From assembly GCF_011745365.1 (NCBI RefSeq), contig NW_024468913.1:3162001-3226000 (forward strand): a DNA stretch of 64,000 nucleotides, in the 5' to 3' direction. Position 1 is the stretch's first letter, and each line of letters opens with the position of its first letter. The notes beneath the pieces are model-generated. The model saw nothing but the letters and a program-made list of their open reading frames with translations, was not told where the DNA came from and did no database searches. Positions 44,384-56,512 of this stretch are shown here, in pieces. Source of the DNA: Cryphonectria parasitica EP155. Lineage: Eukaryota; Ascomycota; Sordariomycetes; Diaporthales; Cryphonectriaceae. The position numbers were made by a program, and so were the translations under genes.

Positions 44384-47138
44384 GCTTGATAAGGAAAGTG
44401 CCTCGGGGTGGTGTGTTTGTCGCCCTTCCTTGTCTCAATTGCTGCGCAACCCTGGAAGGTTTCGTTTTGCAGGTCAAGAAAGTGACGAGCAAATGTATTA
44501 CAGGAAGCGCAAGGCAAAAGTGAAAGTTCACACTGGAGTGAATACACAAATATGTACGTGTGTACTCAGATATATCATAGATCATCAAGGTTTTGGCTGC
44601 TCCATTGACGTTAAAGTACTTGGAAATTGGTCAACTGATCGGTCCTGTCCGGTCTAGGCGTGCAAGGCTAATTGTACGTAACTAGAGGTGGGGCTCCTTT
44701 AAGAAGATCCTAGCAGGTTTGCCAATTCGTCTCTGGTCGTCGCTGCATTGCGAACATCATCATCGTCATTCCTACTCCGACTTTGGAGATCATGCATGCA
44801 CACTTGTCTCCATTGGCTCTATACATGTCTATATGTATCTTTTTTTTCTTTTCTTTTCATAAAAATAATGATTCATCTCTCAGCACATCTACAGAACATT
44901 GGTGTTTTCTGATATATTCTACAACCGCTTTTACTTATCTCGCCTTGACTGGTGAAGGAGGTCCCGCAAAAAAAGATAAACATGGCTTGGACCGAAGGCG
45001 AGAAGCTCTGGATTTTTTCTTTCACCCCCCGTCTTCCCTGTTTTCTTACCCCACGTCGAGTCGAGGGTGATAGCAAATACTCAGCGATCGAGACCTCAAT
45101 ATGCTGACCGGTTATTCATTCGCTTTAGCTCCAAGCAGAATTTTTAGTAAATCTTTTTTCTCCATCCATTGTCGCTCGAAGCCGGCCGCGGGTTTTCGGC
45201 CACACCCGCCGCCATGCCAAATGCTTCCGCTTGCAGAGCGTGAGTTGATGTGTACAAGCATATAATATATCAGAGTCCATGGTAAAATGGATGGCGGATG
45301 GCGCCTTTTCTTGCTCCCGACACCTTAATATTTGCATATTTTCCCTCTCTTCTTCTTATCTCTCGCCGCAGACCAACTTCACCCATTATGAGAAGCAAAC
45401 CACCAATGACAAGCCGCTCATTTTTGATGCAGAAAGCGAATGACTACTACAGTAGGCCGCCCGTTATGGGTCCGGCGTCCCCCGGTGGTAGGACCCGGAG
45501 CCTGACGTCCGGACGAGATTCCCTCACCCGGGTAAACACCGATTATGACACCCAAGAGTATAGGCAATAACACCATGATAACTTTATAGCCAGGGCTGGA
45601 GGTAACTTCTCCCATGCTTGTTCTAGGTCGTTATTACGGACATGCAAAGCTGATACGACGCTCGAGGAAACCAAGTCACCCTTTTCTGCCTCACAATAGA
45701 GATTGGGCAATTTCATCTTCTGGCCATCATAAATTCATCACTTTCGAAGACCAGTCGAGAGATGAGACCGGGATCACGCCCAAGGCCAGAGAGTGAGTAG
45801 AAGACATTCACTCATGAAGCCACACGACACTTATCAAGGTATGGTTGCAGGCAAGACATGTGGCCAATCTCTTATCGTGGTAGCAATTGTCTATAGTTTG
45901 TGTGTATAAATATATCCCTTACAGGTCATAAAGCATGTCACTCACGAGATTATAGTTGGTCGAAGGTCTATGGGTGTGACAATATACACCTACACAATAT
46001 CCTGGTGGCCAGCCACATCTGTATGAAGCTATCGTCTCAATATCGACGGGGAAAATTGTATGCCTCCTTTTCCTATGCCCAAACTAAGAAGGGTAAAAAA
46101 TGTGATAAGTCGGGCAAGGGTGGAGCTCTCGGTAGTACCCATTCTAGGTTCCCCGGCTCCACGACTGCATCACATGCTGCTGGCGGCTAAATTCCCCCCC
46201 AAAAAATTGAAGAAAGGAGAGACAGAGAGAAGACAATGCCCTCCTAACCTCCTTGCTTTTGCCTGGCCATGGAGCAGACGGATGGCGCAGATGGCACACT
46301 AAGATGGGTCCCCTTCTAGGATGCACGAGGCCAAGCCAGAAAGGTTACGTTGGGCGCTTCGCCAGTGCACGCCGGCGACCGGCTGTCACTTTCATTTGCT
46401 GCAACATTGTCGTGTAAGCGCCCAACTCCCAGCACCAATCAACGACGAGGGCTGCCTTCCCTGGTTCTGCCTTCTGGGTCGTTCTTTCCCTGTCCGCCCC
46501 CGCCGTCAGTCGCCTCCAAGAAGGGTCGTTGCCTCAATACCAGAATAGTATGTAGTATCTATGATCGCTTTTTTGCCCAACCCAAGCAGATGCTACCGCC
46601 CTCCTGCAGTCTGCAGCGTCTTCCCGTTCGTCCCACACAGCTCCACCTCTCTCTCATGCATGCCCTTGCGCCCAACCTGCTCGAGGCTTGAGAGTGGACT
46701 GCATGCGCCTGGCTGCACAGCTATGCAGGATAGATCAGACCGTCCTGACTCCTTGATCCAGTATTTGACCAACGGCGCCTCACCCCTGACGTCTGCTCTT
46801 CCTGTTGTCCCTCGACTTCTCCTTCTTTGTGTGTTGTTTTGAAACTTACTCGATTCGCAGGGACTGACTTCTCACAAGTCTCTCGCAATCTGATACCCGC
46901 AGGTCGACCTGTTATGCGGCCTTAGCTTGAGATCCCACAACCCCTCCTCCCACCCCACCAGCCAGCCCACCATCAACAGCTCCAAGACAGCCCGGCGGAC
47001 GGAAAGTCAGACAGACGACAGGAAGCACGGGTCCGACGGCAACATTGTACAACTGACGACTGAAGACGTACCAACGACGTTCTCGCTGCGTGGACGGTGT
47101 GGAGAACAGACCACGTCGTCCCCCTCCCCCAGGTCAGC
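44384..47138. other. Divergent intergenic region, MFS and WW-PhoD genes
   Basis: A 2.75-kb stretch between two start codons pointing apart. Reading frames up to 113 codons have no recognisable features. The 200 bases before the WW-PhoD start are CCA/CAG-rich. I see nothing beyond promoter and leader sequence. Confidence 0.5.
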
Positions 47139-50100
47139 ATGTCCGATAGGTCGAGGGGCATTTCTGAGGAGGAGCTCTTCATGAGCCGCCCTGCCCAGCA
47201 TGATGACGACAGCCCTACCATCAAACCCCTGAGGATCTTCAAGCCTCAGAGCCCCAATCCCGCCGACCGATCCAAGTATTCCTACCCTGTGCCGACCTCT
47301 TCTGCAGCCTCCTCGTCGTCTTCCTCCAGACTTGCCTTCCCACTGCCTCCCGGCGCATCCAGCTCTGCCGCTCCTCTGCCCTATCCCGACGACGAAGACT
47401 ACCGGGCCGCCTCTCAGCCGGCCCGCCCAGCATATTCAACAGATAGCCGCAAGTCTTCGGCCGCCTCAGGTCGGTTACACGGCACGACCAGCCCGGCAAA
47501 TGTTGCGTCCAGTGGCTACAATGATACATCACCTCGACTGAACCAGAGCCCTATCGAGAGTGGTCGCCCTGGCCTCGCCGAGAGGAGAGGAGCCGTGCCC
47601 AAACCCATCGTCAGCCCTACAAGCCCCAAGGTCGACAGGGACGAGCTGTTCGCACAGCCCCTACAGAACCAGCAGCAACAGCAGCATACCGTGTCCACGG
47701 CCTACCAAAACAAGCCTTATTACCCTCCGCCGGCCAGCACGGCCTCGACGGCGAGCTCAGGCGCAAGCTCCCACCCTGCATACGCCCAGCGGCATGACCA
47801 GGGCAACCTCGGCGCATCGTCCGACAACATGAGCCGCTTCCCCTCCACGGCGTCCAACTCTACGACAAGGGCAAACCGGGGCTCGCCTCCGCCGCCAGAG
47901 ACCCCTATCGTCGAGCCAGGAAATATACCTGGCGGCGGGATCGAGGCCCGGTACGCAGCTGCTGGGATCTCAGGCACTGCGACCCTCAGCAGCTTGCAGG
48001 CGCAGAGCGCTGCAGCCTCGCAGCGTCTGGCCCACTACGGCGGCCAGCCACCCCAGCAGCCTCAGCCCACGCGGCCTTGGACACCCACCGACGACGGCGG
48101 CACGCACTCCCCTCCGACCGTCTACCAAGGTGCTGCACCCATAGCCAGCCCCGTCCCGGGCAGCGCCCAGAATCCTTCCCGGCCGAGTGTTTCCAACAGA
48201 GACTCTGCGCTGCAGGTCAGCGTCCTGGAGCAGGACTTCCAGCGCATGCAGGCATCGACACCGCCTCCTGCATATACCACCGTGAACGCAAATGGCTCGG
48301 CTTATCCGAATGAGAAGCAGAGGCCCGCTGCTGGGCCACAGGGCAGTTCCAGTTCCACGCCAGCACCGCAGTCGTCCGCTGCTGCTACTGCCGGCCCCGC
48401 CGCCGCCGTTCCATCCTCAAGCAGCAGCACCAGTGCGGACCCGAATGCTGGGAGGAAGCCGTCTGTGGCAGCTATCACCACAGCTGGACTAGGAATGTCC
48501 TCGCCGGTGCCCTCGCTTCACAATGTCAATCATCCAGCTTTTGCGAATGATCAACGACAGAACGAGCACCCCGCGCTGCAACACACGCCCTCCATCCTGA
48601 GCCAGGCACAGTCGCCTCCTCCACTGCCGGAAGGGTGGATTGCGCACCTGGACCAGAATTCAGGTCAATACTACTACATCCACCTCGCCACACAAGCGAC
48701 GCAGTGGGAATTCCCAAAGGGGCCAAATCCCATTCACCACGAAGTAACTCCTCTTTCGCCCGTCGGCTCGACGTATGGCAACCCGCTGGCGTCCCCCTTC
48801 CTGGGCGGGAAGCAACCTCTTGCATCGCCGGCATATGCTCCCTCCACACCTGGTTATGCCGAGAGCATCATGAGTATGGCCACTGCCACACCATCAGCAG
48901 CAGGTTTCTCCGGACCACCGCCTAGCGCAGGTGTCGATATGTATAGGATCACGCCTACCAACGGCGTCTACTTTGGACCGTACCTGCGATATGTGAACAT
49001 GGACGTGGAGAAGGGAATGTGGCTGGGGAGCATCATGATCGTGACCGACTCGCCGCAGCCTCCCACCATCCATATCCACCTGAGCCTGGACCTGTCTCCC
49101 AACCCACGGCAGCTCACCCCGCAGGCTATTTTCACACACCAGCGGTGGACGTTCTACAAATACGACTTGGAGCTCAAGATGGGCGAGGGCAACACCACCG
49201 AGCGGTGGACATATGCGGTCACGTCACATCTGGGCTGCACGAGGTACGAGTTTGTGGTGGCCGGCCGGTATGAGAACGGGTGGCGGTTCATCGCGCACTC
49301 GGGCAACGACTTCTCGATAACCACGTCGCAAAATGACCGCTCTAAGCTAGGCGGCGCAGGTCTTATGTGGAAAGACGTACTGCAGAAGAACGTCGAGTGC
49401 AGTGGCTTCCACGTGCAATTAGGCCTGGGCGATCAGATCTATGGAGATCGACTGTGGAAAGAGGTGCCTCTCCTGCGGCAGTGGTTGACCATGCAGGGCA
49501 GAGAGAATCGAAAGAACGCACAGTGGACGGCGCGGCACGAGGAGGACGTGTCACATGCATACTTCCACTACTACACAAGCCACTTCGACCAGCCTTTCCT
49601 ACGTGAGGCGTTCGCACAGATCCCTCACGTCTTGCAGCTCGACGATCACGACATGTAGGCGTCATCCTCGTTACTCCGTTGCTCTGGGAATCTTGCTGAC
49701 ATGTTCATTATTAGCTTTGACGGCTTCGGCTCTTATCCAGCCTACATGCAGCAGTCCGCCATCTTCAAGAACGTTGGCCGGATAGCAATCGAGATGTACC
49801 TCCTCTTCCAGCACCACACCACCGTGGAGATGCTGCGCAATGTCAACTCGGATCTGGATCTATTTACCATCACAGGAACAGGGTGGCACTTTGTGAAATA
49901 CCTTGGCCCATCCGTCGTCGTCGTCGGGCCGGATTTACGATCCGAGAGAAACCAACAGCGTGTCATGGCGGGCCCTACGTACCAGGGTATCTTCCCGAAA
50001 GTTGCCATGTTACCGCCGTCCGTGCAGCACTGTATATGGATGCTCTCGGTGCCGGTCGTCTATCCGCGCCTCGATACGGTTGAGACACTCGCCAACACAT

Positions 50101-50999
50101 TTGCCACCGGCAAGAAGGCCGTCAACACGACATACAACCTGCTGGGCAAGGCGACCTCGTCCGTGGCGGGCATCATCGGCGGGAAGGAGGTCGTCCAACA
50201 AGGCTTCACGCAGGTGAAGAAGGCAGTTGGCAAGACGGGGCTCATGGGCAACGTGCTCAATCAGTTTGGTGAATTTGACCTCGCCGAGGAGCTCAAGGAC
50301 CTCTGGACGCACGAGTCCAAGGACCTAGAGAGGACGTACCTGATCAGGACGCTTCAGGGCATCTCACAGCAAAAGGGCATACGGATGACGTTCTTTTCCG
50401 GAGGTGAGTGCCTTGATGATTTTCTTCCCAACCCCGGTAAGGTTGAGCGTACCACAGATTACTGACTCTCTCGTTTGCTTGTAGACGTAAACTGCGCCGG
50501 TGCCGGGCTGGTCCATGACCCCTCACACCCATCCGACCACAAGACCATGTACCAAATCATCACGTCGCCTATCGTGGCCGCGCCTGCAGGCAACTACATT
50601 CTCAAGATGCTCCACAACAATCGGCTCCTTTACGTGCCCCTCAACGGCCACCGATCCACGCACGAGGTCTCGGACACCAAAGAGGACATGATGGAGATCT
50701 TCCATACCGACGCTTCGGGCGCTGCCCGCGAGCTCAAGAAGCTCATGGGCCGCCGCAACTACGCCGCCTGTGTCGTTTACGACCCGGATCAGATCAACAA
50801 TGGTCAGCAGCAACAGCAGCAGCACGGCGGCAGCAACTACGCCCACAGCATCGCCAGCGGTGGCAGCGGCGGGGGCTCGTCGGCTGGTTTGAGCAAGCTG
50901 AGCCTCGCCATCGACTTTGTCGTCCAGGGAGATGGCCACTTGCCGGCGCCGACCAAGTACGGACCGGTCATCGTTCCGCACCTCGAGTTTGGGCATTGA
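47139..50999 (+). CDS. WW domain and PhoD-like phosphatase fusion protein
   Basis: Large protein of about 1239 residues from three exons, 47139-49654, 49715-50403 and 50485-50999, with introns of 60 and 81 nt. Residues 1-490 are Ser/Pro/Gln/Ala-rich and disordered. A WW domain follows at about 495-530: LPEGWIAHLDQNSGQYYYIH then QATQWEFPKG, with the two spaced Trp residues. WW domains bind proline-rich ligands. The second half matches the fungal PhoD-like metallophosphatase family: NGVYFGPYLRYVNMDVEKGM, LGLGDQIYGDRLWKEVPLL, LDDHDIFDGFGSYPAYMQQS (the join over intron 1) and FFSGDVNCAGAGLVHDP (the join over intron 2). GDQIYGD and DDHD are expected metal-ligand segments. I start at ATG 47139 (MSDRSRGISEEELFMSRP), since upstream codons in frame look like leader. 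Substrate unknown. Confidence 0.9.
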
Positions 51000-51603
51000 G
51001 AAGGGGGAAGCGACCGAGCAAGTTTGTGTGGTTACGCGACGGTTTTTGGATTGTTATATTCGATCTAATGGACCATGACATATAGTCATACAAGATCTCA
51101 TTCACAACCAACAAGGAAGAGAGAGAGAGAGAGAGAGAGAGTATAGCGACAAGATTCCAAGAAATGTAGGCATGGGGTTCTGGGCGTTGGAATGATGTTC
51201 TGACTGGTTGCTACATGCGACCCATTGAATATGACTACTATTATTACTTCCAATGAAACGTGGTATTTCCAGTCCGACTGTCATCAATTCTTAAAATGCT
51301 CCGTGCGGTGGGAGAGACAAACAGCAGTACACCGTCGAGATGGCGGCATCTACTTGCTTCCCACGGCCGAATCGCCCTCGGCGTGCCCTCTGATCAGCCG
51401 GAGGAATTCCATCTCAGGGGCGCAGCGGATGTAGATAGGGTAACAGTAATTGATTTTTAAATCCAGCGGGTACATACATACCTGCAGACTAGGACTTACA
51501 TCCCCCATAAACACCTTCTTCTTCCAAGTCAATAACAGACTCATGCTCCTCCTCTCCTGTGGTAGCCCAAAATCATCACGCACTTCGTCTCTCATACGCT
51601 CTC
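51000..51603. other. Convergent intergenic region, WW-PhoD and HOS2 3' ends
   Basis: A 604-base gap between facing stop codons, holding two 3' UTRs and an (AG)n run at 51119-51141. No gene seen. Confidence 0.5.
51119..51141. repeat. (GA)11 microsatellite
   Basis: Uninterrupted GA dinucleotides about 120 bases past the WW-PhoD stop codon, probably in its 3' UTR. Seen directly. Confidence 0.85.
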
Positions 51604-53094
51604 TCAGAACTCCATAGGCATTCCGACAGCCTCCTCGTGTAACTTGCGCAGGGCATCATCCCTCTCGTCCCTCTCCTCCTTGATCCTCGCCTCGACCTCA
51701 TCCCGAATCCCACCCAGATCAGGCGGTATTGTGCTCATCTGCACGCTCGGAGCGGCATTGACGAATCGCAGCTGCTCGCTTATGTGCATCCGGATCTCCT
51801 CGATGCGCTTCGGTGTGTTTCTGTTCGGCTTGGGCGCCTCGAGGATCTGCTCCAGGGTCGGGAACAACGTGTCCTGCCTGAAATGATCACGCCAGGGCGC
51901 ATGCATCGGAAGGGTGGCGTCGATCTTGTCGGCGGCGTCGATGGCGATGGATGTCTCATGTGTCCACGCGCGGGCAACATTGCGGGGCGTGTAGCCACCG
52001 CCGCCGAACAAGATCATGGGAATATTCTGTGCCTTGCAGAACTCCACGCACTGTCCGTGGCCCTGGACCTGCAGATTAAACTTGCCCAGCCGGTCACCAG
52101 CGAGAGAGTCTGCACCACACTGGAGGGCGATCGCAGAGGGTCGAAACTTCTGGATCACCTCGCCGATAACGGTTCTGAAGAGCATGCCGTACTGCTCGTC
52201 TGTGATGCCATCTTGCAAGGGCACGTTGAGCGCATGGTGCGCACCAGGGTTCTGTTCACTCTGGGGCCCGTTGTCGGTGAGAGCGCCGGTGCCAGGGAAG
52301 AAGTTCTGCGGGTCGTACTTGTGGAAGGACACGGTCATGACGCGGTCCGTGGACAAGAACGCCTCCTCGACACCGTCGCCGTGGTGGACGTCGATATCGA
52401 TGTAGAGAACCCTTGGGTAGCAACGCAGGAGCTGTAATATGGCAACGACAATATCGTTGATATAGCAGAAGCCTGATGCCTCCGTCTTCTTGGCATGGTG
52501 GAGGCCGCCACCCCAGGCGATGGCGATGTCCGACTGCCCCGAGCATATCTTCCGCGCGGCATCTAATGAGCTGCCTGCTGACATGGAGCAGTAGTCATAC
52601 AGCCCCTCAAAGAGCGGGCAGTCAGACCCCCCCAGGTTGAACTTCAACTCGGTGCCAGGGTTCTCTATATCCCGGGGTATTGGTTCTGGTGCGACGGTGG
52701 CCAGGAAGTCGAGATAGTCAGAGGAGTGGAACGAGTTGAGCTCTTCATATGTGGCTGCCCTGGCAATGTAGTTGTCCATGGCAAAGTTCATGCCATAGGA
52801 CATGATGAGACTCTTGGCCAGGGTCAGGCGCCAGGGCTTCATTGGATGCGTGAGACCAAAGTGGTATTTCTCCATCTCAGGGTTGACGTGAAAGGAAACA
52901 GTGTGACTTTTTGGTCTAGTTATGTTGTAGTTGAGTGCAGCACGCCTGCACTTGTTGAAGTAGGCAGCATTGTCCAACTCGCTTGGGCCCCCTAGGGGCA
53001 CATACTCCTCCACTACCTGCTCATCATGATCTTCAGGCTTCTTGTGTGGTAGGTAGTTTGATTTTGGCGGGCGCCAGGCGTAAGGGTTCTCCAT
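51604..53094 (-). CDS. HOS2: Class I histone deacetylase, HOS2 type
   Basis: Zinc-dependent lysine deacetylase. In yeast Hos2 is the catalytic subunit of the Set3 complex. A single exon gives 496 residues from the ATG at 53094 (MENPYAWRPP); the open frame two codons earlier begins with GTG. The domain is complete. It opens with YHFGLTHPMKPWRLTLAKSL and runs through WGGGLHHAKKTEASGFCYIN with the paired active-site His (about 199-200). The zinc ligands lie in LYIDIDVHHGDGVEEAF (Asp about 235, His about 237) and QCGADSLAGDRLG (Asp about 329). The catalytic Tyr is in GGGGYTPRNVARAWTHET. An N-terminal block of about 60 residues (PLGGPSELDNAAYFNKCRR) and a charged C-terminus (IKEERDERDDALRKLHEEA) frame it. 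The tail is far shorter than in Rpd3, and the overall match to yeast Hos2 is closer. Confidence 0.92.
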   Translation of the reverse strand: MENPYAWRPPKSNYLPHKKPEDHDEQVVEEYVPLGGPSELDNAAYFNKCRRAALNYNITRPKSHTVSFHVNPEMEKYHFGLTHPMKPWRLTLAKSLIMSYGMNFAMDNYIARAATYEELNSFHSSDYLDFLATVAPEPIPRDIENPGTELKFNLGGSDCPLFEGLYDYCSMSAGSSLDAARKICSGQSDIAIAWGGGLHHAKKTEASGFCYINDIVVAILQLLRCYPRVLYIDIDVHHGDGVEEAFLSTDRVMTVSFHKYDPQNFFPGTGALTDNGPQSEQNPGAHHALNVPLQDGITDEQYGMLFRTVIGEVIQKFRPSAIALQCGADSLAGDRLGKFNLQVQGHGQCVEFCKAQNIPMILFGGGGYTPRNVARAWTHETSIAIDAADKIDATLPMHAPWRDHFRQDTLFPTLEQILEAPKPNRNTPKRIEEIRMHISEQLRFVNAAPSVQMSTIPPDLGGIRDEVEARIKEERDERDDALRKLHEEAVGMPMEF

Positions 53095-54601
53095 GCCCAC
53101 AGCTCATGCAAGCAAGGTTGGTTGCAGAAGACCAGGCTCAAATGGTTGGTTGGATTGTTAGAGATGATGATGATGATGATCAGATACGGACGTTTTGGGT
53201 GGATCCTGGGCGGAAAATGAAGCTCTCCTTTGTGCTGCAACTTTCTCAAGATGTCTGAAGAGAGTATGTAAAACTTGGTGTGACTGGTGAAAGATCGCGT
53301 GTAGCTGGGAGGGATGTTATGATCTGATACAAAGACTGGGTGCACCGATTAATTTGTTGTTCGTTACAAGGCGTGTGATGGCAGAGAGGCAGGTGCTGAG
53401 TATCTGGGTAGGAGGAGGAGGAGGAGGAGGAGGACTTGTGGTAGTGGTGATAGTGGTGGCTGCTGTTCAAGAAGATGTAGAAGGGACGAGAGCCGGGATG
53501 TCTGCTGCGAGTTTGAATCTTGAATCAGCACAGACACTACCAGTGCTACTGGAATAGGTCTAGCTCAGGCCAACCAATGCTACCCAGCAGCCCTTCCTTG
53601 CCAGCCAGCAGCAGGTACATTGTACTACTATTGTGCATGGTAGTGGATGCAGGAGGGGTGGAGGGGTTCGAACAGCAGACACAAAGGCTAGAGGAAGGTG
53701 CTGGATGCATCTTTAGCGCAACGGCAGCCTCCTCAAGCTCGCCATTCGTCACCAAACCCTCTGACATCCCATCAACCTTCAGACTGGCTCAATCCCATCC
53801 CATCCATCGCTCTTCCTGCTGCACACCTCCTCTCATTATATATTCGACACACCTGGGAAGCCACACAACAGAGGTCTTCTTTGAACACACCTCATTCGAC
53901 TTGTGACGCTGCCGCCCTTCTCTCGCAAGGCTGCAGCAGTTTGCGCGTGCCCATGTGCTGTGGCACCCCCGAACCACTTCGCCCGCAGGCCTGAACTCTT
54001 GTCTCCATAAAATTTTCAGCCTCAAAAGCGGAAATTCCTCCTCCTTGACGGGCCCCTTCCCCTCCTCGTGGGTCTTAACTTTTTTTTGTACATCTATCGA
54101 GCCCACCACTTTCCTGACTCCATCATCAAGTCAGATCAGGTCAGGTCCAGGTCCAGGTTCAGCCCAAGATACGACACCAACTCCTGAAGGTGAGCCCACT
54201 GGACTTTCTATCCCAGTTACCGGCTAGCCATCTGTCTACTTTTCCACCATGAAGCCGCAGTAGCGTCTACAAACCCAATCTCTCCCTCCCTCCCTTCACC
54301 TCCTTCTATTCACACTTGCCTCTGTCTCAACTGCTGTTTTTGTCCTTCCTTCTTCTGTCTGTCTCCACCACTCCCCCCTTTACTTTCATATGTAAACGCG
54401 CCCATCTGCCAATGCATCTCTGCGCCTGTACCTGTATGGGTTACGCGTCGTCGTTCGCCTCTCGTTGTTACGCGCTGCTGCGTGCTTGAGTTCTTGCGCG
54501 ACCGTCTCGTTCCAGCAGACCAAAACATCACGCAACAGTATATACACAAGAGCAATCGATCGCCGTGTCTGACCGCGTCATTTTGCGCACCGGTTGACAT
54601 C
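53095..54601. promoter_or_regulatory. Divergent promoter region, HOS2 and ING genes
   Basis: A 1.5-kb region between two start codons pointing apart. It holds a (GAT)n run near 53166-53181, a (GGA)8 run at 53411-53434 and a CT-rich stretch at 54270-54390 close to the ING start. No convincing reading frame. Confidence 0.5.
53411..53434. repeat. (GGA)8 microsatellite in the HOS2/ING promoter region
   Basis: Eight uninterrupted GGA units about 320 bases upstream of the HOS2 start codon. Seen directly. Confidence 0.85.
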
Positions 54602-55975
54602 ATGCCCAGAGACGATCTTTCCATCGACTTTGTCAAGAAGAATATGCCTCCCATCGAGTCGCTCGATCCCGCCCTCATCCTCGACGATTGGACGAATCGC
54701 GTCTCCAACCTGCCCGAGGAGATCAAGTTCATCCAGGATGAGATCACCGAGAAGGACCGCCAGGCTGCCGAGTGCCTGAAGATCATAGAAGAGCGAGACG
54801 GTCGCATTCAGAAATGGATCAAAGCCAACGGCAGCCACACGCATAACCCCCGCGAGGACACGTACAGGCACACGATCCGTGAAAACTTTAAGAAGGCCGA
54901 GCAGCTCTCCAACGAGAAGATCGCCCTCTCTCAGCGGCTCCAGAGCATCATCGACAAGCACCTTCGCTACCTCGACGTCCAGATCAAGATTCTCTACGAC
55001 CGCAATGAGCCGGGCTTTGTCGATCCTGATGAGCTGCCTTCCCTCCTCCGACCCAGCGCCGCGAACATCTCCGCTCCCTCCGCAAGATCCATCAACCCCT
55101 CCGCAAATCCTGTCACCGCCGCCATCAGCAGCAGCCCTCTGACGAACCCTGCAAATCCCACCGGGCCCAAAACCACCAACCCTCAGGTGCGAAGCATACA
55201 AACCACCGCACACGCCTCCTCCTCCTCCTCCTCCGCCCCCGCCACCCCAGCCGCCAGCATGATCATGAAGCGCGGCGCCCGCGAAAGCTCAGCAGGTCCT
55301 GCCACCGGGTCTCTTCAGAGGGGACCTCGCTCCACGATCGGGCTGGGTACCGCGCCCAACACCTCCAGCGGCCTGGCACGACACTCCTCCCTAGGGCCGG
55401 GCACGCCCAAGGGACACACGGCGACCGGCGTACAGAGGGCAGGCAGTGCAGGGCCCCGGACAGGTGTGAAGGCTGGCACTACGATTGGGCGCAAGGGGAC
55501 ACCGTCAGGCGGCGTGAGCCGCACTATCAAGAAGGGTGGTACCCCGGCGGGTGGGCCGAAGAGCGGCCTGCAGCGCGTGCGCAAGTCGGTCAAGAACTCG
55601 CCGTCCTCCACGGCTGAGAGCGAGCTCTCCGACGCCGATAGCATCGTCAGCGGAGAGGAGTCGGAGGGTCCCCGGACGGGTGGGCGTGCGACCCCGGCCG
55701 GCCGGCCCTCGCACCCTGAGGGCGCGCACGGCGGGGCCCCGCGGACGAAGCGCGAGCACGACGAGGATCACAACTACGTGGAGGAAGACGAGGGCAGCGA
55801 CGACAAGAAATACTGCATCTGCCAGAAGGTCAGCTTCGGGGACATGATCGCCTGTGACAACGAGGACTGTCCGTATGAGTGGTTTCACTGGACATGCGTC
55901 GGGCTCAAGAGTGAACCGCAGGGTGGGAAGTGGTTCTGTCCTGTGTGCACGGCACAAACGAAGAAGGGGAAGTGA
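54602..55975 (+). CDS. ING-family PHD finger protein
   Basis: Chromatin reader of the ING family. Such proteins bind H3K4me3 through a C-terminal PHD finger and sit in histone acetyltransferase or deacetylase complexes (yeast Yng1, Yng2, Pho23). A single exon gives 457 residues from ATG 54602. The in-frame codons before it lie in leader-like sequence. The ING N-terminal helix region (about 20-140) contains [20 protein letters not shown] and [19 protein letters not shown], then a long coiled coil. The middle is Ser/Ala/Pro/Gly-rich and basic. The PHD finger at about 402-450 has all C4HC3 ligands: [33 protein letters not shown] and KWFCPVC. The aromatic and acidic residues expected for H3K4me3 binding are present. 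Which of the three yeast paralogues it matches is not resolved. Confidence 0.92.
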   Translation: MPRDDLSIDFVKKNMPPIESLDPALILDDWTNRVSNLPEEIKFIQDEITEKDRQAAECLKIIEERDGRIQKWIKANGSHTHNPREDTYRHTIRENFKKAEQLSNEKIALSQRLQSIIDKHLRYLDVQIKILYDRNEPGFVDPDELPSLLRPSAANISAPSARSINPSANPVTAAISSSPLTNPANPTGPKTTNPQVRSIQTTAHASSSSSSAPATPAASMIMKRGARESSAGPATGSLQRGPRSTIGLGTAPNTSSGLARHSSLGPGTPKGHTATGVQRAGSAGPRTGVKAGTTIGRKGTPSGGVSRTIKKGGTPAGGPKSGLQRVRKSVKNSPSSTAESELSDADSIVSGEESEGPRTGGRATPAGRPSHPEGAHGGAPRTKREHDEDHNYVEEDEGSDDKKYCICQKVSFGDMIACDNEDCPYEWFHWTCVGLKSEPQGGKWFCPVCTAQTKKGK

Positions 55976-56512
55976 TACAAGCATGTTTCCAACGGCATGT
56001 ACAGCAGGGCGTGCTCATTACACATGTACAAAAAGCATAAAAAAACATAATGAAAGAACAATGAAAGCGGCAACGGTCAGGGCTTTTCCTTGGTACCTTG
56101 GTTATCATACGTGAACTGGTCCTCTCCTTCGTGTCCTACCGCCATCACAAACACTGACTGGCCTGGAGAATTTGAAAGAGTATTTGCATTAGGCTCTGGT
56201 GTCTCACGCAAATGGCTAAATGGAGAGAGAACACTGAACAAATCACAAGACCCAGAAGAATTAATTTTTACTTTCTTGCATTAGTAAGTCTAATCTTTGT
56301 AAGGCAGATTGACTACGAGTTGGCTCTCAAAACTCCAAGGCAAAACGCATTTATCCCCCATCTCGCATCGTCGGCCCCTACCCCATTTTGCCTGTACGTT
56401 CCATCCTCAAAACCATGCACGTGAATTCGGCAGAGGAGTACAGCCAATGCAGAAATGAGAAAAGCCGTGCGGCGAAACCAAGGCAACAAAAGAAGGTATG
56501 CAGATAACCTCT
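55976..56512. other. Convergent intergenic region, ING and UGP1 3' ends
   Basis: A 537-base gap between facing stop codons, fairly AT-rich, with two 3' UTRs. No gene seen. Confidence 0.5.

Noticed and set aside
47097..47138. Upstream in-frame start of the WW-PhoD gene
   Set aside because: The extra codons (about 14) look like leader sequence, and the ATG at 47139 begins a typical N-terminus.
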